Positions 50,472 to 59,918 are shown, numbered from the stretch's first letter. The stretch is 64,000 bases of DNA from Cronobacter muytjensii ATCC 51329 (GCF_001277195.1 NZ_CP012268.1:1860001-1924000); one strand, 5' to 3'. The notes: a model not told the origin generated them from the letters alone. Made by a program: numbers and translations.

Positions 50472-51407
50472 TTAATGATTCGCCGTCATGGCCTCAAACT
50501 GCGTGGGCGGCAGTAGCGCGAAAGAGTGTTTCATCTCCCGGGTTTCGGCGCCCGGCGTACGGCCAAACAGACGGCGGAACTCGCGATTAAACTGCGACGG
50601 GCTTTCATAACCGACGCGCACGGCCGCCGTGGCGGCGCTGAGATTGTCACGGATCATCATGAGCCGCGCCTGATGCAGCCGCACCGCTTTGATGTACTGC
50701 ACCGGCGAGTTACTGGTGACCGCTTTGAAATGCGCGTGAAAGGCGGGCGCGCTCATGCCCGCTTCAGCGGCGAGCGTCGCGACATCGAGACGCGCGGCAT
50801 AGTCGACGTGAATGCGTTGCAACACGCGGGCGATGCGGCTGAATTTACCGACGCTCGCCAGCGCCGCGCGAATGGCGCCGCCCTGCTCGCCAATCAGCAC
50901 CCGGTAGTAGAGCTCTTTGACAATTGCCGGGCCGAGGATCTGCGCCTCCTGCGGGTGGCTCAGTGCGCGCATCAGGCGCAGCGTGGTGTCGGCCAGCGGT
51001 TCGTCGAGCGGCGTGGAGAGGATCCCCTCCGGCGGCGTGGCGCGCACCCCCTGCCTGCCATCAAGCGTCAGCACCAGTTCGGCGATAACGGTCATATCGA
51101 GCCGTACCGCGACGGCCAGCAGCGGCTCCTCGGGAGTGGCGTCGGTTTCGGTGGAAAACGGCAGCGGCACTGACAGCACCAGATAGTGGCTGGCATTGTA
51201 GGTATAGACGTTATCGGCAAGGTAACCGCGTTTGCAGCCCTGGCAGACAATCACGATGCACGGCTCGTACAGCACCGGCGTGCGCGGCAGCGCGCGATCC
51301 GAGCGCATCAAGCGCACGGTATCAAGCAGCGAGCGGGTGTAGCCCTCCTGCGGGGCGAGTTTTGCCAGGAGCGCTATCGTCTCACGCTGGCTCTGCGTCA
51401 TCGTCAT
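50472..51407 (-). CDS. AraC-family regulator (YqhC-like)
   Basis: A 311-residue regulator: AraC_N (type II) domain about 20-170 (LYEPCIVIVCQGCKRGYLADNVYTYNASHYLVLSVPLPF) and a double helix-turn-helix about 205-300 (LDVATLAAEAGMSAPAFHAHFKAVTSNSPVQYIKAVRL, VGYESPSQFNREFRRLFGRTP). YqhC-type proteins with this layout answer to aldehydes and activate divergent reductases. The divergent neighbour is an SDR oxidoreductase, a fitting target. GGAGAG precedes the start; ATG 51407 is preferred over GTG 51410. Confidence 0.88.
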   Translation of the reverse strand: MTMTQSQRETIALLAKLAPQEGYTRSLLDTVRLMRSDRALPRTPVLYEPCIVIVCQGCKRGYLADNVYTYNASHYLVLSVPLPFSTETDATPEEPLLAVAVRLDMTVIAELVLTLDGRQGVRATPPEGILSTPLDEPLADTTLRLMRALSHPQEAQILGPAIVKELYYRVLIGEQGGAIRAALASVGKFSRIARVLQRIHVDYAARLDVATLAAEAGMSAPAFHAHFKAVTSNSPVQYIKAVRLHQARLMMIRDNLSAATAAVRVGYESPSQFNREFRRLFGRTPGAETREMKHSFALLPPTQFEAMTANH

Positions 51408-51592
51408 CACGGTCTCTCCTCATAATTTCCTGCAAGGATTGTGGCACGTTGTGCGTAAAGCTTCACCAGGGTGAATAGGATCAGGCAATACACCGAGAGG
51501 AATGGCGCTGTCGGGAGGCCGTTGGCGGGCGTAGGCTTTATGCATATGGCGCCGGCAAGCCCGCCGGGCCTTCAAACGACGGAGTAAGCACC

Positions 51593-52330
51593 ATGACGAT
51601 GACCGAAGAACGCAAAGTTATCCTGCTCACCGGCGCCAGCAGCGGTATCGGCGAAGCCACGGCGCGCCTTTTAGCGGCCCAGGGCTACCGTTTACTGATT
51701 GGCGCGCGCCGCACCGACCGCCTGGCGGCGCTGTGCGACGAACTGCGCTTTAACGGCGCGCAGATTGACTATGCCGCGCTGGATGTGACATCACTCGACA
51801 GCATGGAGGCGTTTGTGCGCACTGCGCTGGAGAAATATGGCCAGGTGGACGCGTTTATCAATAACGCGGGCGTGATGCCGCTCTCGCCGCTCGCCTCGCT
51901 GAAGGTGGATGAATGGAACCAGATGCTGGATGTAAACGTGCGCGGCGTGCTGCACGGCATCGCCGCCGTGCTGCCGGTGATGCAGGCGCGCAACCGCGGG
52001 CAGATTATTAATGTCGCCTCGATTGGGGCGTACCGCGTCTCGCCTACCGCCGCGGTCTACTGCGCCACTAAATATGCTGTGCGCGCCATTACCGACGGGC
52101 TGCGTCAGGAAAATGACACGCTTCGCGTGACGTTAATCAGCCCCGGCGTGGTGGAATCGGAGCTCGCGACCCATATCACCGATGAGACCGCACGCGCGGC
52201 GATGGACGATTTTCGCCGCATCGCCCTGCCGGCGGACGCGATTGCCCGTGCTATCGCCTACGCCATCGAACAGCCGGATAACGTCGATGTCAGTGAGATC
52301 GTCGTGCGCCCGACCGCCAGCCCGCATTAA
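51593..52330 (+). CDS. Short-chain dehydrogenase/reductase
   Basis: A 245-residue SDR: cofactor motif TGASSGIG (13-20), NNAG (about 90), catalytic Ser in NVASIGAYR and YCATK (Tyr/Lys about 155-159). The Arg-rich GARRTDR after the second strand suggests NADP(H). Divergent from the AraC/YqhC-like gene and probably under its control. A terminator follows. The substrate is unknown. Confidence 0.9.
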   Translation: MTMTEERKVILLTGASSGIGEATARLLAAQGYRLLIGARRTDRLAALCDELRFNGAQIDYAALDVTSLDSMEAFVRTALEKYGQVDAFINNAGVMPLSPLASLKVDEWNQMLDVNVRGVLHGIAAVLPVMQARNRGQIINVASIGAYRVSPTAAVYCATKYAVRAITDGLRQENDTLRVTLISPGVVESELATHITDETARAAMDDFRRIALPADAIARAIAYAIEQPDNVDVSEIVVRPTASPH

Positions 52331-52338
52331 TCGCTCAC

Positions 52339-52362
52339 CGCCAGGGTTCGCCCTGGCGTTTT
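52339..52362 (+). terminator. Terminator after the SDR gene
   Basis: CGCCAGGG and CCCTGGCG pair perfectly around TTCG and are followed by TTTT. Confidence 0.85.
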
Positions 52363-52500
52363 ATCGCTCTGGTGGCGCGCGTCGCCACAGACTTTCCCTC
52401 TTTGCGCTTTTTTACAGGCCATTTACCCGCCCCGACACCTGCATCCTGCGTGTCAGCTATAGTCAGCAACAGCTGATAAACCGTTAAGGAGAAACTGCCT

Positions 52501-53502
52501 GTGTCTTTACGCCTTTCCAGCGCGGCGCTGCTCTGCGCCCTCGCCGCTCCCGCTTTTGCCGCCACCCCCGCTTACGGCCCGGAACTTGAGGGCTTTGATT
52601 ACGGCTGGCCGGTGGCGCGTTTTCAGTTTGAATCCCAGCGCCAGCCGATGCAGATGGCTTATATCGATGTGAAACCTGCCGCCCCGAATGGCCGCACGGT
52701 GGTGCTGATGCATGGCAAAAATTTCTGCGCCGGCACCTGGGATACGACGCTTCGCACGTTACGTGACGCCGGGTATCGGGTTATCGCGCCGGATCAGATT
52801 GGCTTTTGCAAATCCACCAAGCCTGCGCGCTACCAGTACAGCTTCCAGCAGCTGGCGCAGAATACGCATGCGCTGCTTGAAAAACTCGGCGTGAAGAAGG
52901 CGACGCTCATTGGCCATTCCACCGGCGGCATGCTGGCGACGCGCTATGCGCTGATGTACCCGAATGAAACAGAACAACTGGTGATGATTAATCCTATCGG
53001 GCTTGAGGACTGGAAAGCGAAAGGCGTGCCGTCGCAGTCGGTGGACGCGTGGTATCAGCGCGAGCTGAAAACCAGCGCCGCGGGGATCCGCAAATATGAA
53101 CAGAACACCTATTACGCCGGAGAGTGGAAACCGGAGTATGACCGCTGGGTAAATATGCTGGCCGGCATGTATCAGGGCGAAGGCAAAGCGCGCGTCGCGT
53201 GGAACTCCGCGCTGCTCTACGACATGATTTATACCCAGCCCGTGGTGTATGAATTCGGCCAGCTGAAGATGCCGACGCTGCTGCTTATCGGCAATAAAGA
53301 CACCACGGCGCCGGGCAAAGACGCGGCGCCGCCGGAGGTGCAAAAAACGCTCGGCGACTATCCGACGCTTGGCAAAGCGGCGGCCCGCGCTATTGCGCAC
53401 GCGACGCTCGTCACCTTTGACGACCTCGGCCACGCCCCGCAAATCCAGGCGCCGGAGCGGCTTCATAAAGCGCTGCTCGACGGCCTGCGCGCGGTAGAGT
53501 AA
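52501..53502 (+). CDS. Secreted alpha/beta hydrolase
   Basis: A 333-residue protein with signal peptide (residues 1-20, cut near AFAA). The hydrolase fold shows VVLMHGKNFCAGTWD (oxyanion region), nucleophile elbow GHSTGG (about 139), LLLIGNKDTTAPG (acid region) and catalytic His in DDLGHAPQIQ. The start is GTG at 52501 with AAGGAG well placed upstream. Unlike the hydrolase at 31202 it has an extended cap region. The substrate is unknown. Confidence 0.87.
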   Translation: MSLRLSSAALLCALAAPAFAATPAYGPELEGFDYGWPVARFQFESQRQPMQMAYIDVKPAAPNGRTVVLMHGKNFCAGTWDTTLRTLRDAGYRVIAPDQIGFCKSTKPARYQYSFQQLAQNTHALLEKLGVKKATLIGHSTGGMLATRYALMYPNETEQLVMINPIGLEDWKAKGVPSQSVDAWYQRELKTSAAGIRKYEQNTYYAGEWKPEYDRWVNMLAGMYQGEGKARVAWNSALLYDMIYTQPVVYEFGQLKMPTLLLIGNKDTTAPGKDAAPPEVQKTLGDYPTLGKAAARAIAHATLVTFDDLGHAPQIQAPERLHKALLDGLRAVE

Positions 53503-53518
53503 ATGGTGCAGTCCCCGC

Positions 53519-53543
53519 CGCCCGCTCTCACGGCGGGCGTTTT
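53519..53543 (+). terminator. Terminator after the hydrolase gene
   Basis: CGCCCGC and GCGGGCG pair around a 7-base loop, followed by TTTT. Confidence 0.75.
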
Positions 53544-53623
53544 CCTTCGGATAATCCTGTAAAACGTGTTGATTTCTCCCTGCTTCTATCAGGCTTTCTA
53601 TACTGTTGGCCGGGAGGTTTTAC

Positions 53624-53821
53624 ATGCTAAGAATATTTCGATCGCTTTTTACCAGCCCGGAAAAGCTGGTTCACGCCGTTCATCCGGCACATATACAGGA
53701 CGCTATTGACGAAGGGGAACGCATCATCATCGACGAGGACGGCAACGCCTCGGTGAATATTGAATGCCTTGCCGTACAGGAAGATTTCGCCCGTCACGTT
53801 GACATGCTGAAGAGGGCTTAA
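53624..53821 (+). CDS. Small protein of unknown function
   Basis: A 65-residue soluble protein (MLRIFRSLFTSPEKLVHAV, then HIQDAIDEGERIIIDEDGNASVNI). GGGAGG lies eight bases before the ATG, supporting expression. It is followed one base later by a membrane-protein gene, so the two form a small operon. No family recognised. Confidence 0.7.
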   Translation: MLRIFRSLFTSPEKLVHAVHPAHIQDAIDEGERIIIDEDGNASVNIECLAVQEDFARHVDMLKRA

Positions 53822-53822
53822 G

Positions 53823-54587
53823 ATGGGCACGGCGATATTTATGGTACTGATGGTATGCGGCTACTGGTATACCAGCCGCGATCTCTCCACGCGCTTTAAG
53901 TTTATGCGCACCTCCGGGTGGGATGTCTATTTCCTGGTTGCCCTTTACGGCTGTATTTTCGTCCTCCAGGGCGTGCTCGCCACCGGGCTGTTGTGGCTGG
54001 CGCTGTTGGGCGTATCAAGCCTGTTGAATGCCTTCCCGGCGTGGTCCGGCAGCGACGATTATCACTACCAGATGGCGTTTATGAACTGGAGCTTTCTCGG
54101 CATCCAGGCGCCGGTCGTGATTATGCTCGGCTTCGCTATTCTCTTTTGCCTCTACCGCGCAAACTGGTCGCCGACGGCGAAGCTCGATAACAGCGGGCGT
54201 CGCACGCTTTACCGGACGCTATCGCGCGCTAATGGCATTGAGGGGCTGCTGTATGAATGTATGGAAGAGGGCGAGCTTATCTGGATAACCATGAAATCCC
54301 AGCGTGTGTATATCGGGATGATCCACAGCGCGACCTTTGACAGCACGCGCAGCGACATCAGTAATCTGGTGCTGATCCCGATGCTGAGCGGTTACCGCGA
54401 CCGCGAGACGCTGGATTTGCGCGTCGAGCATAACTACAGCGCCTGGTATGACAGCCATGACATTACGCTCACCACGGGCGAGAAATCGGCACTGGCGTAC
54501 CGCAAGGTCATTTTACTCAATCAGATTGAGAGCCTGTCGCTGTTCGACCCCGCGCAGTCGCTGGCGCTCGGCATGCGCGACACATAG
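53823..54587 (+). CDS. Membrane protein of unknown function
   Basis: A 254-residue protein with three or four hydrophobic segments (about 1-15, 33-66, 90-112) and a soluble C-terminal half (about 120-254) with a beta-rich sequence: LLYECMEEGELIWITMKSQRVYIGMIHSATFD and SNLVLIPMLSGYRDRETLDLRVEHNYSAWY. The N-terminal and C-terminal parts are both well-formed, so it is a real gene, but I recognise no family. Second gene of the pair with 53624. Confidence 0.75.
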   Translation: MGTAIFMVLMVCGYWYTSRDLSTRFKFMRTSGWDVYFLVALYGCIFVLQGVLATGLLWLALLGVSSLLNAFPAWSGSDDYHYQMAFMNWSFLGIQAPVVIMLGFAILFCLYRANWSPTAKLDNSGRRTLYRTLSRANGIEGLLYECMEEGELIWITMKSQRVYIGMIHSATFDSTRSDISNLVLIPMLSGYRDRETLDLRVEHNYSAWYDSHDITLTTGEKSALAYRKVILLNQIESLSLFDPAQSLALGMRDT

Positions 54588-54650
54588 CGTAAAACGGCCC
54601 CGCCGGGGCTGTGTTACCCTGCCCGCCTTCGATAACAAAGGGTTATGCGT

Positions 54651-55244
54651 ATGAATGACAATCGTGCCTTTATGGCGCCGGTGCCGCTGGAAAAGGCGTA
54701 CCGGTTAATTAACCACGGGCCGACGGTGCTGGTTTCCGCCCGTCATGATGGCGTGGAGAACATAATGGCCGCCGCGTGGGCCTGCGGGCTCGATTTCGCG
54801 CCGCCGAAAGTCACGGTGGTGATTGATAAAATCGCCCGCACCCGCGAGCTGCTGGAGCGCAGCGGTACGTTTGTGCTTCAGGTGCCGACCGTCGCGCAGC
54901 GCGAAATGACGTACCAGCTGGGTACGCTGAGCCTGCATAACGAGCCGGAAAAGCTGCAACGCGCCGGAGCGGAGCTGTTAGAGATGGAAGGCGTGGACGC
55001 GCCGCTGGTCGCGGGCTGTTCCGCATGGCTTGCCTGTAAGCTCATTCCCGAGCCGCATAACCAGCAGCAATACGATCTGTTCATCGGCGAGGTGACGGCC
55101 GCCTGGGCTGATACACGGGTATTTCGCGAAGGCCGCTGGCGCTTTGAGGATGCGCCTGCGGAACTGCGCAGCCTGCATCACGTTGCGGGCGGGCATTTCT
55201 ATGCTATTGGCGAGGCGTTCGCGCGCCCCGACAGCGACATCTGA
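54651..55244 (+). CDS. Flavin reductase-like (FMN-binding split barrel) protein
   Basis: A 197-residue protein of the flavin-reductase-like family: PVPLEKAYRLINHGPTVLVSARHDGVENIMAAAWACGLDFAPPKVTVVIDK is the typical flavin-binding start, and LVAGCSAWLACKLI and YDLFIGEVTAAW follow. ATG 54651 is chosen (AGGG eight bases upstream); ATG 54645 is too close to the ribosome-binding site. Probably reduces FMN or uses it for an unknown small substrate. Confidence 0.87.
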   Translation: MNDNRAFMAPVPLEKAYRLINHGPTVLVSARHDGVENIMAAAWACGLDFAPPKVTVVIDKIARTRELLERSGTFVLQVPTVAQREMTYQLGTLSLHNEPEKLQRAGAELLEMEGVDAPLVAGCSAWLACKLIPEPHNQQQYDLFIGEVTAAWADTRVFREGRWRFEDAPAELRSLHHVAGGHFYAIGEAFARPDSDI

Positions 55245-55273
55245 CACCGGCCCTTTTCGCTTTAGTTCTTCTC

Positions 55274-55297
55274 AAAGCCAGCCTGCCTGGCTTTTTT
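55274..55297 (+). terminator. Terminator after the flavin-reductase-like gene
   Basis: AAAGCCAG and CTGGCTTT pair around five bases, followed by a T-run. Confidence 0.85.
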
Positions 55298-55415
55298 ATC
55301 GTCTTTACGACACGACGCCCCTTTGCTCTCTATTCGCCCTATTTCTTCCTGCAAGGCAAAATTCACGGCGCTGCCGTTACAGCAGAATGATTGGATCCTT
55401 TTAAGTATGTTGTAA

Positions 55416-55832
55416 CTAATAAAGCGGTTTATCGTTCGTTTTAGCGTTATCGCGATCTTTTAGCGCGGTTTTGCGCGGTTTCTTCACAGGCGCACGCGCA
55501 GCGGCGGCCAGCCCCTCACGCGCCCAGCGCAGGAATTCGTCGTTATCTTCCACCAGCTCCTCCGGCAACTGGTAATAACCGAGCGCCACCTCCTGTTGGC
55601 CACCGCTGCGGCGCGTGGTGAGATAAGTAAAAGGCGGGAACCCTGCGGCGATAAAGCGTTCACGGTTCAGCGCATCGGCTTTGAGATAAAACTGTGCGTC
55701 GCTGTCCACCAGCGCGAACATCCTGCCGCCCTGAAACAGCGCCACACAGCCAAACATGCGGCGCGTCTCTACCGCGCCGAGCGGTGCCAGCTGATCTAGC
55801 AGAAACGTAAGGTATTCACGCGAAACCTTCAT
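55416..55832 (-). CDS. TfoX N-terminal domain protein
   Basis: A 138-residue protein containing only the TfoX/Sxy N-terminal domain (about 1-105; REYLTFLLDQLAPLGAVETRRMFGCVALFQGGRMFALVD and PFTYLTTRRSGGQQEVALGYYQLPEELVED) plus a basic tail. The C-terminal half of TfoX/Sxy competence regulators is missing, as in many stand-alone relatives, so a competence role is not implied. Confidence 0.87.
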   Translation of the reverse strand: MKVSREYLTFLLDQLAPLGAVETRRMFGCVALFQGGRMFALVDSDAQFYLKADALNRERFIAAGFPPFTYLTTRRSGGQQEVALGYYQLPEELVEDNDEFLRWAREGLAAAARAPVKKPRKTALKDRDNAKTNDKPLY

Positions 55833-56291
55833 TGCCTTCCTCCGCCCGGTGTACGGGCAACACAGATTAAACGCAACGTCATGCCGGCCAGGATCGCTTA
55901 CACGATCCTTTTAATCAAAAACGATCCTTAAGCGTGACAGGGTTACCCGTATTCCATGCGGTTGGATCTGATGCGATCCCCTCTCAGGATATTTTTTGTT
56001 CACTTTGCACATGTTATCCACAACCAGGCGAAGCCGCACAACAATATCTTTATGATAAATGACTAACCTTTTGATAAGCAAAATGAAAAGTGCAGGTTCC
56101 CCACCCCTCTTTATTCGCGCCGCGAATATTTGGTATGGATCACATTTTTTAATGACTTTTTATTTGCGTGAAAACAGTCAGTTACGCGCATTCCGACGTT
56201 GCCGACTTGCGAAGCGCGCAATGAATGCCAGAGTTAACAAGGACTTGATGATTACGCACAGCATTGTGCCAGACACTGAAAAGGAGGATGT
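55833..56291. other. Intergenic region with GATC cluster and DnaA box
   Basis: A 459-base non-coding stretch. Between 55892 and 55978 there are five GATC (Dam) sites, two inside repeated CGATCCTT, and at 56014-56022 a perfect DnaA box TTATCCACA. The rest is AT-rich leader of the SDR gene at 56292. Confidence 0.7.
56014..56022 (+). promoter_or_regulatory. Perfect DnaA box
   Basis: TTATCCACA equals the strong DnaA-binding consensus and lies 36 bases after a dense cluster of GATC sites. Confidence 0.6.
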
Positions 56292-57056
56292 ATGAACCGT
56301 TTTCAAGAAAAAGTGGTGGTCGTGACGGGTGCAGGTTCAGGTATTGGCGCGGCGGCAGCGCGTCGGTTTGCCCGTGAAGGCGCAAGCGTGGTGCTGGTTG
56401 GCCGCACAAAAGAGAAGCTGGATAAAGTGGCGGCGACGCTCTCGCAAGGTAAGCATCTGGTTACGCCGTGTGACGTCTCCGATCCGGCCCAAGTTCAGGC
56501 GCTCGCCCAACGCGTGACCGACGAGTTTGGTCGGGTCGATGTGCTGGTGAATAACGCGGGCGTGATTGTTCAGGGCAAAATCCACGAGATTAAGCTTGAG
56601 GACTGGGAAACGCTGATGGGCACCGATCTCAATGGCGTTTTCTATTGTCTGCACGCCTTTATGCCAGGTCTGCTGAAGACCAAAGGCAACGTGATTAATA
56701 TCTCGTCTGTGTCGGGGCTCGGCGGTGACTGGGGCATGAGCGTCTACAACGCGGCGAAAGGCGCGGTCACTAACTTTACCCGCTCGCTCGCGATGGACTA
56801 TGGCGCGGATGGCGTGCGCGTGAATGCTATCTGTCCGGGCTTTACCTTTACCGAACTGACTGAAGATATGAAACAGGACGAGGCGCTGCTGCAAAAATTC
56901 TATGACCGCATCCCGATGCAGCGTGCGGGCGAGCCGGAAGATATCGCCGATGCCATTGCGTTTCTCGCAAGCGAAGACGCCCGTTATATCACCGGCGTCA
57001 ATCTGCCGGTCGATGGCGGCCTGACGGCGTCAAACGGTCAGCCGAAACAGGCGTAA
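56292..57056 (+). CDS. Short-chain dehydrogenase/reductase
   Basis: A 254-residue classical SDR: TGAGSGIG (12-19), NNAG (about 90), Ser in ISSVSG and YNAAK (Tyr/Lys about 154-158), then the PG motif in ICPGF and the C-terminal GVNLPVDGG. Glycine and Arg after strand two (VGRTKEK) suggest NADP(H). AAGGAGG lies just before the ATG. The substrate is unknown. Confidence 0.92.
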   Translation: MNRFQEKVVVVTGAGSGIGAAAARRFAREGASVVLVGRTKEKLDKVAATLSQGKHLVTPCDVSDPAQVQALAQRVTDEFGRVDVLVNNAGVIVQGKIHEIKLEDWETLMGTDLNGVFYCLHAFMPGLLKTKGNVINISSVSGLGGDWGMSVYNAAKGAVTNFTRSLAMDYGADGVRVNAICPGFTFTELTEDMKQDEALLQKFYDRIPMQRAGEPEDIADAIAFLASEDARYITGVNLPVDGGLTASNGQPKQA

Positions 57057-57062
57057 ATAAAC

Positions 57063-57086
57063 AGCGGGCCCTCAGGCCCGCTCTTT
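57063..57086 (+). terminator. Terminator after the SDR gene
   Basis: AGCGGGCC and GGCCCGCT pair perfectly around CTCA and are followed by CTTTTCTT. Confidence 0.85.
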
Positions 57087-57101
57087 TCTTCGGTGCTGAC
57101 A

Positions 57102-58187
57102 TTATGGCGCAGTTACCGGTGCCAGACGCGCGCCTTGTTGTAACGACGCCATATCGATAACAAAACGATACTTCACGTCGCTCCTGAGCATCCTCTCCCA
57201 CGCCTCATTGATTTCCTGAATGTTGATGACTTCCACATCCGCTGAAATCTGGTGCTTCGCGCAGAAGTCGAGCATCTCCTGCGTTTCCGCGATGCCGCCA
57301 ATACACGAGCCTGCGATGGACCGCCGCCCGATGATCATCGGCACGGTACTTACCGGCGGCTCCATATCGCCCAGCAGGCCGACGAATACCAGCGTGCCGT
57401 CAATCTTCAGGGTGGCGAGATACGGATTGATGTCGTGCGCGTAAGGCACGGTGTCGATGATGAGATCAAAATGACCGGCCACCTGCGCCATCTGGCTCTC
57501 ATCCTCTGACAGCACCACGTGGTGCGCGCCGAGCCTGCGGGCGTCCTGCTCTTTACCGGGCGAACGGGTAAACAGCGTCACTTCTGCACCCAGCGCATGG
57601 GCGAGCTTCAGCGCCATATGTCCGAGGCCGCCTAAGCCTGTCACCGCAACGCGACTCCCCTTACCGACCTTCCAGTGGCGCAGCGGCGACCAGGTGGTGA
57701 TCCCGGCGCAGAGCAGCGGCGCGGCGCCTTTGATATCGAGCCCCTCCGGAATACGTAACACAAAGTCCTGCGAAGCGAGGATAATTTGCGAATAGCCGCC
57801 AAAGGTCAGTTCCCCGTCGTGGCGGTCGATACCGTTATAGGTCTGGATATTGCCTTCGAGACAGTATTGCTCAAGCCCCTCGCGGCACGGGTCGCAATGA
57901 CGACAGGAATCGACCATACAGCCGATGCCCGCGAGATCGCCCGGTTTGAATTTCTTCACGTCGCTGCCTACGGCGGTAACGCGGCCAATAATTTCGTGGC
58001 CCGGCACGATGGGATACTGACTAAAGCCCCAGTCATTACGCGCCTGATGGAGATCGGAATGGCAGACGCCGCAGTAGAGGATCTCCAGCACCACATCATC
58101 GGGGCGCGGGGTGCGGCGGGTAAATTCAAAGGGAGCCAGCGGCGCCTCTGCGGTTTGCGCGGCATAGCCCAGCACTTTCATGGTCAT
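57102..58187 (-). CDS. Zinc-dependent alcohol dehydrogenase (YahK/cinnamyl-type)
   Basis: A 361-residue medium-chain dehydrogenase. Catalytic zinc ligands are visible in YCGVCHSDLH and PGHEIIG; the structural zinc site is VDSCRHCDPCREGLEQYC. The cofactor loop is GLGGLGHMALKLA, with TRS after the next strand favouring NADP(H). It is collinear with E. coli YahK, which reduces aldehydes broadly. Three ATG codons follow GGAG; the second (58187) has the best spacing. Converges on the SDR gene at 56292. Confidence 0.9.
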   Translation of the reverse strand: MTMKVLGYAAQTAEAPLAPFEFTRRTPRPDDVVLEILYCGVCHSDLHQARNDWGFSQYPIVPGHEIIGRVTAVGSDVKKFKPGDLAGIGCMVDSCRHCDPCREGLEQYCLEGNIQTYNGIDRHDGELTFGGYSQIILASQDFVLRIPEGLDIKGAAPLLCAGITTWSPLRHWKVGKGSRVAVTGLGGLGHMALKLAHALGAEVTLFTRSPGKEQDARRLGAHHVVLSEDESQMAQVAGHFDLIIDTVPYAHDINPYLATLKIDGTLVFVGLLGDMEPPVSTVPMIIGRRSIAGSCIGGIAETQEMLDFCAKHQISADVEVINIQEINEAWERMLRSDVKYRFVIDMASLQQGARLAPVTAP

Positions 58188-58347
58188 CGTCATCTCCGGT
58201 TACGCGTATCAGCGGTGTTTATTTCTTATACAGCGCATCGGTGACTTTTGCCAGGCGTCGGGGCGTGTCGCAGGAATAACGGGGCGGAGGAAAAACGTCT
58301 AACTCATTGATAATAAATAAGCCGCTCCCCTCCCCCACCACGGCAGA

Positions 58348-58884
58348 TTATTCTGCTTTCGGAAAATCCACCACGGTATCGTTGACCCGGTTCACCATGT
58401 TGGTAAAGAGAATCGCGCTGATGGCGCTCAGGATCTCAATCACCCGGCGGTCGTCGAAACCGGCCTCGCGGAGCGCGGTGACGTCGCGTTCCGGCAACGT
58501 GCCGCGGGTCGTGATGACGGTCTTCACAAAGTGCAGCAACGCGTCGATGTGCGTGTCCTGGGCGAACCGTCCGGCGCGGAGCGCTTGCACGTCTTCAGCG
58601 CTATAGCCCGCTTTTTTCGCCATCAGGGTATGTGCGGCGAGGCAATAATCACAGCCGGTGGTCTCGCTCACCACCAGATTGATGGCCTCAAGCTCGCGGG
58701 CGCTCAGCGCGCCTTTTTTGAGCGCCATTGAGTGTTGCAGCGCCTGAGAGAGAATGTCCGGCGCGTTGCTGCCGATGGTGGCATAGGCGTTAGGGACTTT
58801 ACCCATCGCGCTTTTCAGCGTATCGAACAGCTGGGCGGTTTTACCGGTGGCGGTGTCTGTCGCAATAGTGTGTAAACGGCTCAT
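58348..58884 (-). CDS. AhpD/carboxymuconolactone-decarboxylase family protein
   Basis: A 178-residue all-helical protein with the redox motif TTGCDYCLAAHTL (CxxC plus His) near 80, as in AhpD-like peroxidase partners. A SELEAINLV-type helix (SARELEAINLVVSE) precedes it. GGAG precedes the ATG at 58884. Divergent from an AraC-family gene, its likely regulator. Probably an alkylhydroperoxidase-type enzyme. Confidence 0.9.
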   Translation of the reverse strand: MSRLHTIATDTATGKTAQLFDTLKSAMGKVPNAYATIGSNAPDILSQALQHSMALKKGALSARELEAINLVVSETTGCDYCLAAHTLMAKKAGYSAEDVQALRAGRFAQDTHIDALLHFVKTVITTRGTLPERDVTALREAGFDDRRVIEILSAISAILFTNMVNRVNDTVVDFPKAE

Positions 58885-59003
58885 GATGCACTCCTTCGTC
58901 AATGGATACCCGTCTGCGGGCGTTGAGTGCATACTACGCCCGACGCCTGTCGCTATCTGCCCTCCGGCGTCCCGGGTTTTTGTCTTATCGTCTCAGGAGC
59001 TCT

Positions 59004-59918
59004 ATGGACAGCCTCAGTCAGCTTATCGCCCTCCTCGCGCCGGAGAGTTCTGTCGACTTACACTGCCGTTTCGCCGGTCGCTGGCAGTCGGATCATGCAC
59101 AGCGCCCCGCGGGTCATATTCCCTGGCATGCGATCCTCGCAGGCAGCGCCAGGCTTGCGGTGAACGGTCAGGCTTTTGACGCCCAGGCCGGTGATATCTT
59201 TCTGCTGCCTCACGGCGCTGCGCACCGTCTGGAAAGTCATCAGCAGACAGGCGCACGCGCGCCCGTGTTACGGCGCGATAATGCGGTCGTCACAGAAGTG
59301 GTTACGGAAGGCGACGATACGCCGCTGGTGATGCTGTGCGGCGAATTTCGCACCGGCGTTAGCGGCGGGCTGCTCTTTAGCGGGCAGCCTGCGGTACAAC
59401 GTATCGCGACAGGCAGCAGAGATGACTGCAGCTCGCTGGCGGCGCTGTTAACCATGCTGTCAGATGAGAGCCTGAGCGGGCGTCCGGGCGCCGCCGCGAT
59501 TGTGCGCGAGCTGTCGTCTACGCTACTGACGCTGGTGCTGCGCGCGTTGTTAAGCGAGGAAAACGGCGCGCCGGGAATGCTTCCGCTGCTGGCTGACAGG
59601 CGACTGGCGCCCGCGGTGAGCGCCGTGCTGACAAACCCGGAGCACCCCTGGACGCTCAAGAGCATGGCGGCGCGCTGTTTTCTCTCCCGCGCCACCTTTG
59701 CAAGACACTTTGCGGGCCGTTACCCGCTCACCCCTCAGGCCTGGCTGACGCAGGTGCGTATGGCGCGCGCCGCCCGGCTACTGGAGCGTGAACAGGACGC
59801 CATCGGGCGCGTGGCCGAAGCGTGCGGCTATCTGACGCAGGCCGCGTTCAGCAAAGCCTTTAAAAACGCCTGGGGCGTCACCCCCGGCCAGTTTCGCCAG
59901 CAGCACGCGGGCGTTTAA
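59004..59918 (+). CDS. AraC-family regulator with cupin N-terminus
   Basis: A 304-residue regulator: cupin-like sensor domain about 15-180 (HIPWHAILAGSARLAVNGQAFDAQAGDIFLLPHGAAHRL) and AraC helix-turn-helix pair about 205-300 (WTLKSMAARCFLSRATFARHFAGRYPLTPQAWLTQVRMARAARLL, RVAEACGYLTQAAFSKAFKNAWGVTP). ATG 59004 has CAGGAGC upstream; the longer frame overlaps the divergent gene. It probably controls the AhpD-like gene. Its end overlaps nhoA by 4 bases, tail to tail. Confidence 0.9.
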   Translation: MDSLSQLIALLAPESSVDLHCRFAGRWQSDHAQRPAGHIPWHAILAGSARLAVNGQAFDAQAGDIFLLPHGAAHRLESHQQTGARAPVLRRDNAVVTEVVTEGDDTPLVMLCGEFRTGVSGGLLFSGQPAVQRIATGSRDDCSSLAALLTMLSDESLSGRPGAAAIVRELSSTLLTLVLRALLSEENGAPGMLPLLADRRLAPAVSAVLTNPEHPWTLKSMAARCFLSRATFARHFAGRYPLTPQAWLTQVRMARAARLLEREQDAIGRVAEACGYLTQAAFSKAFKNAWGVTPGQFRQQHAGV

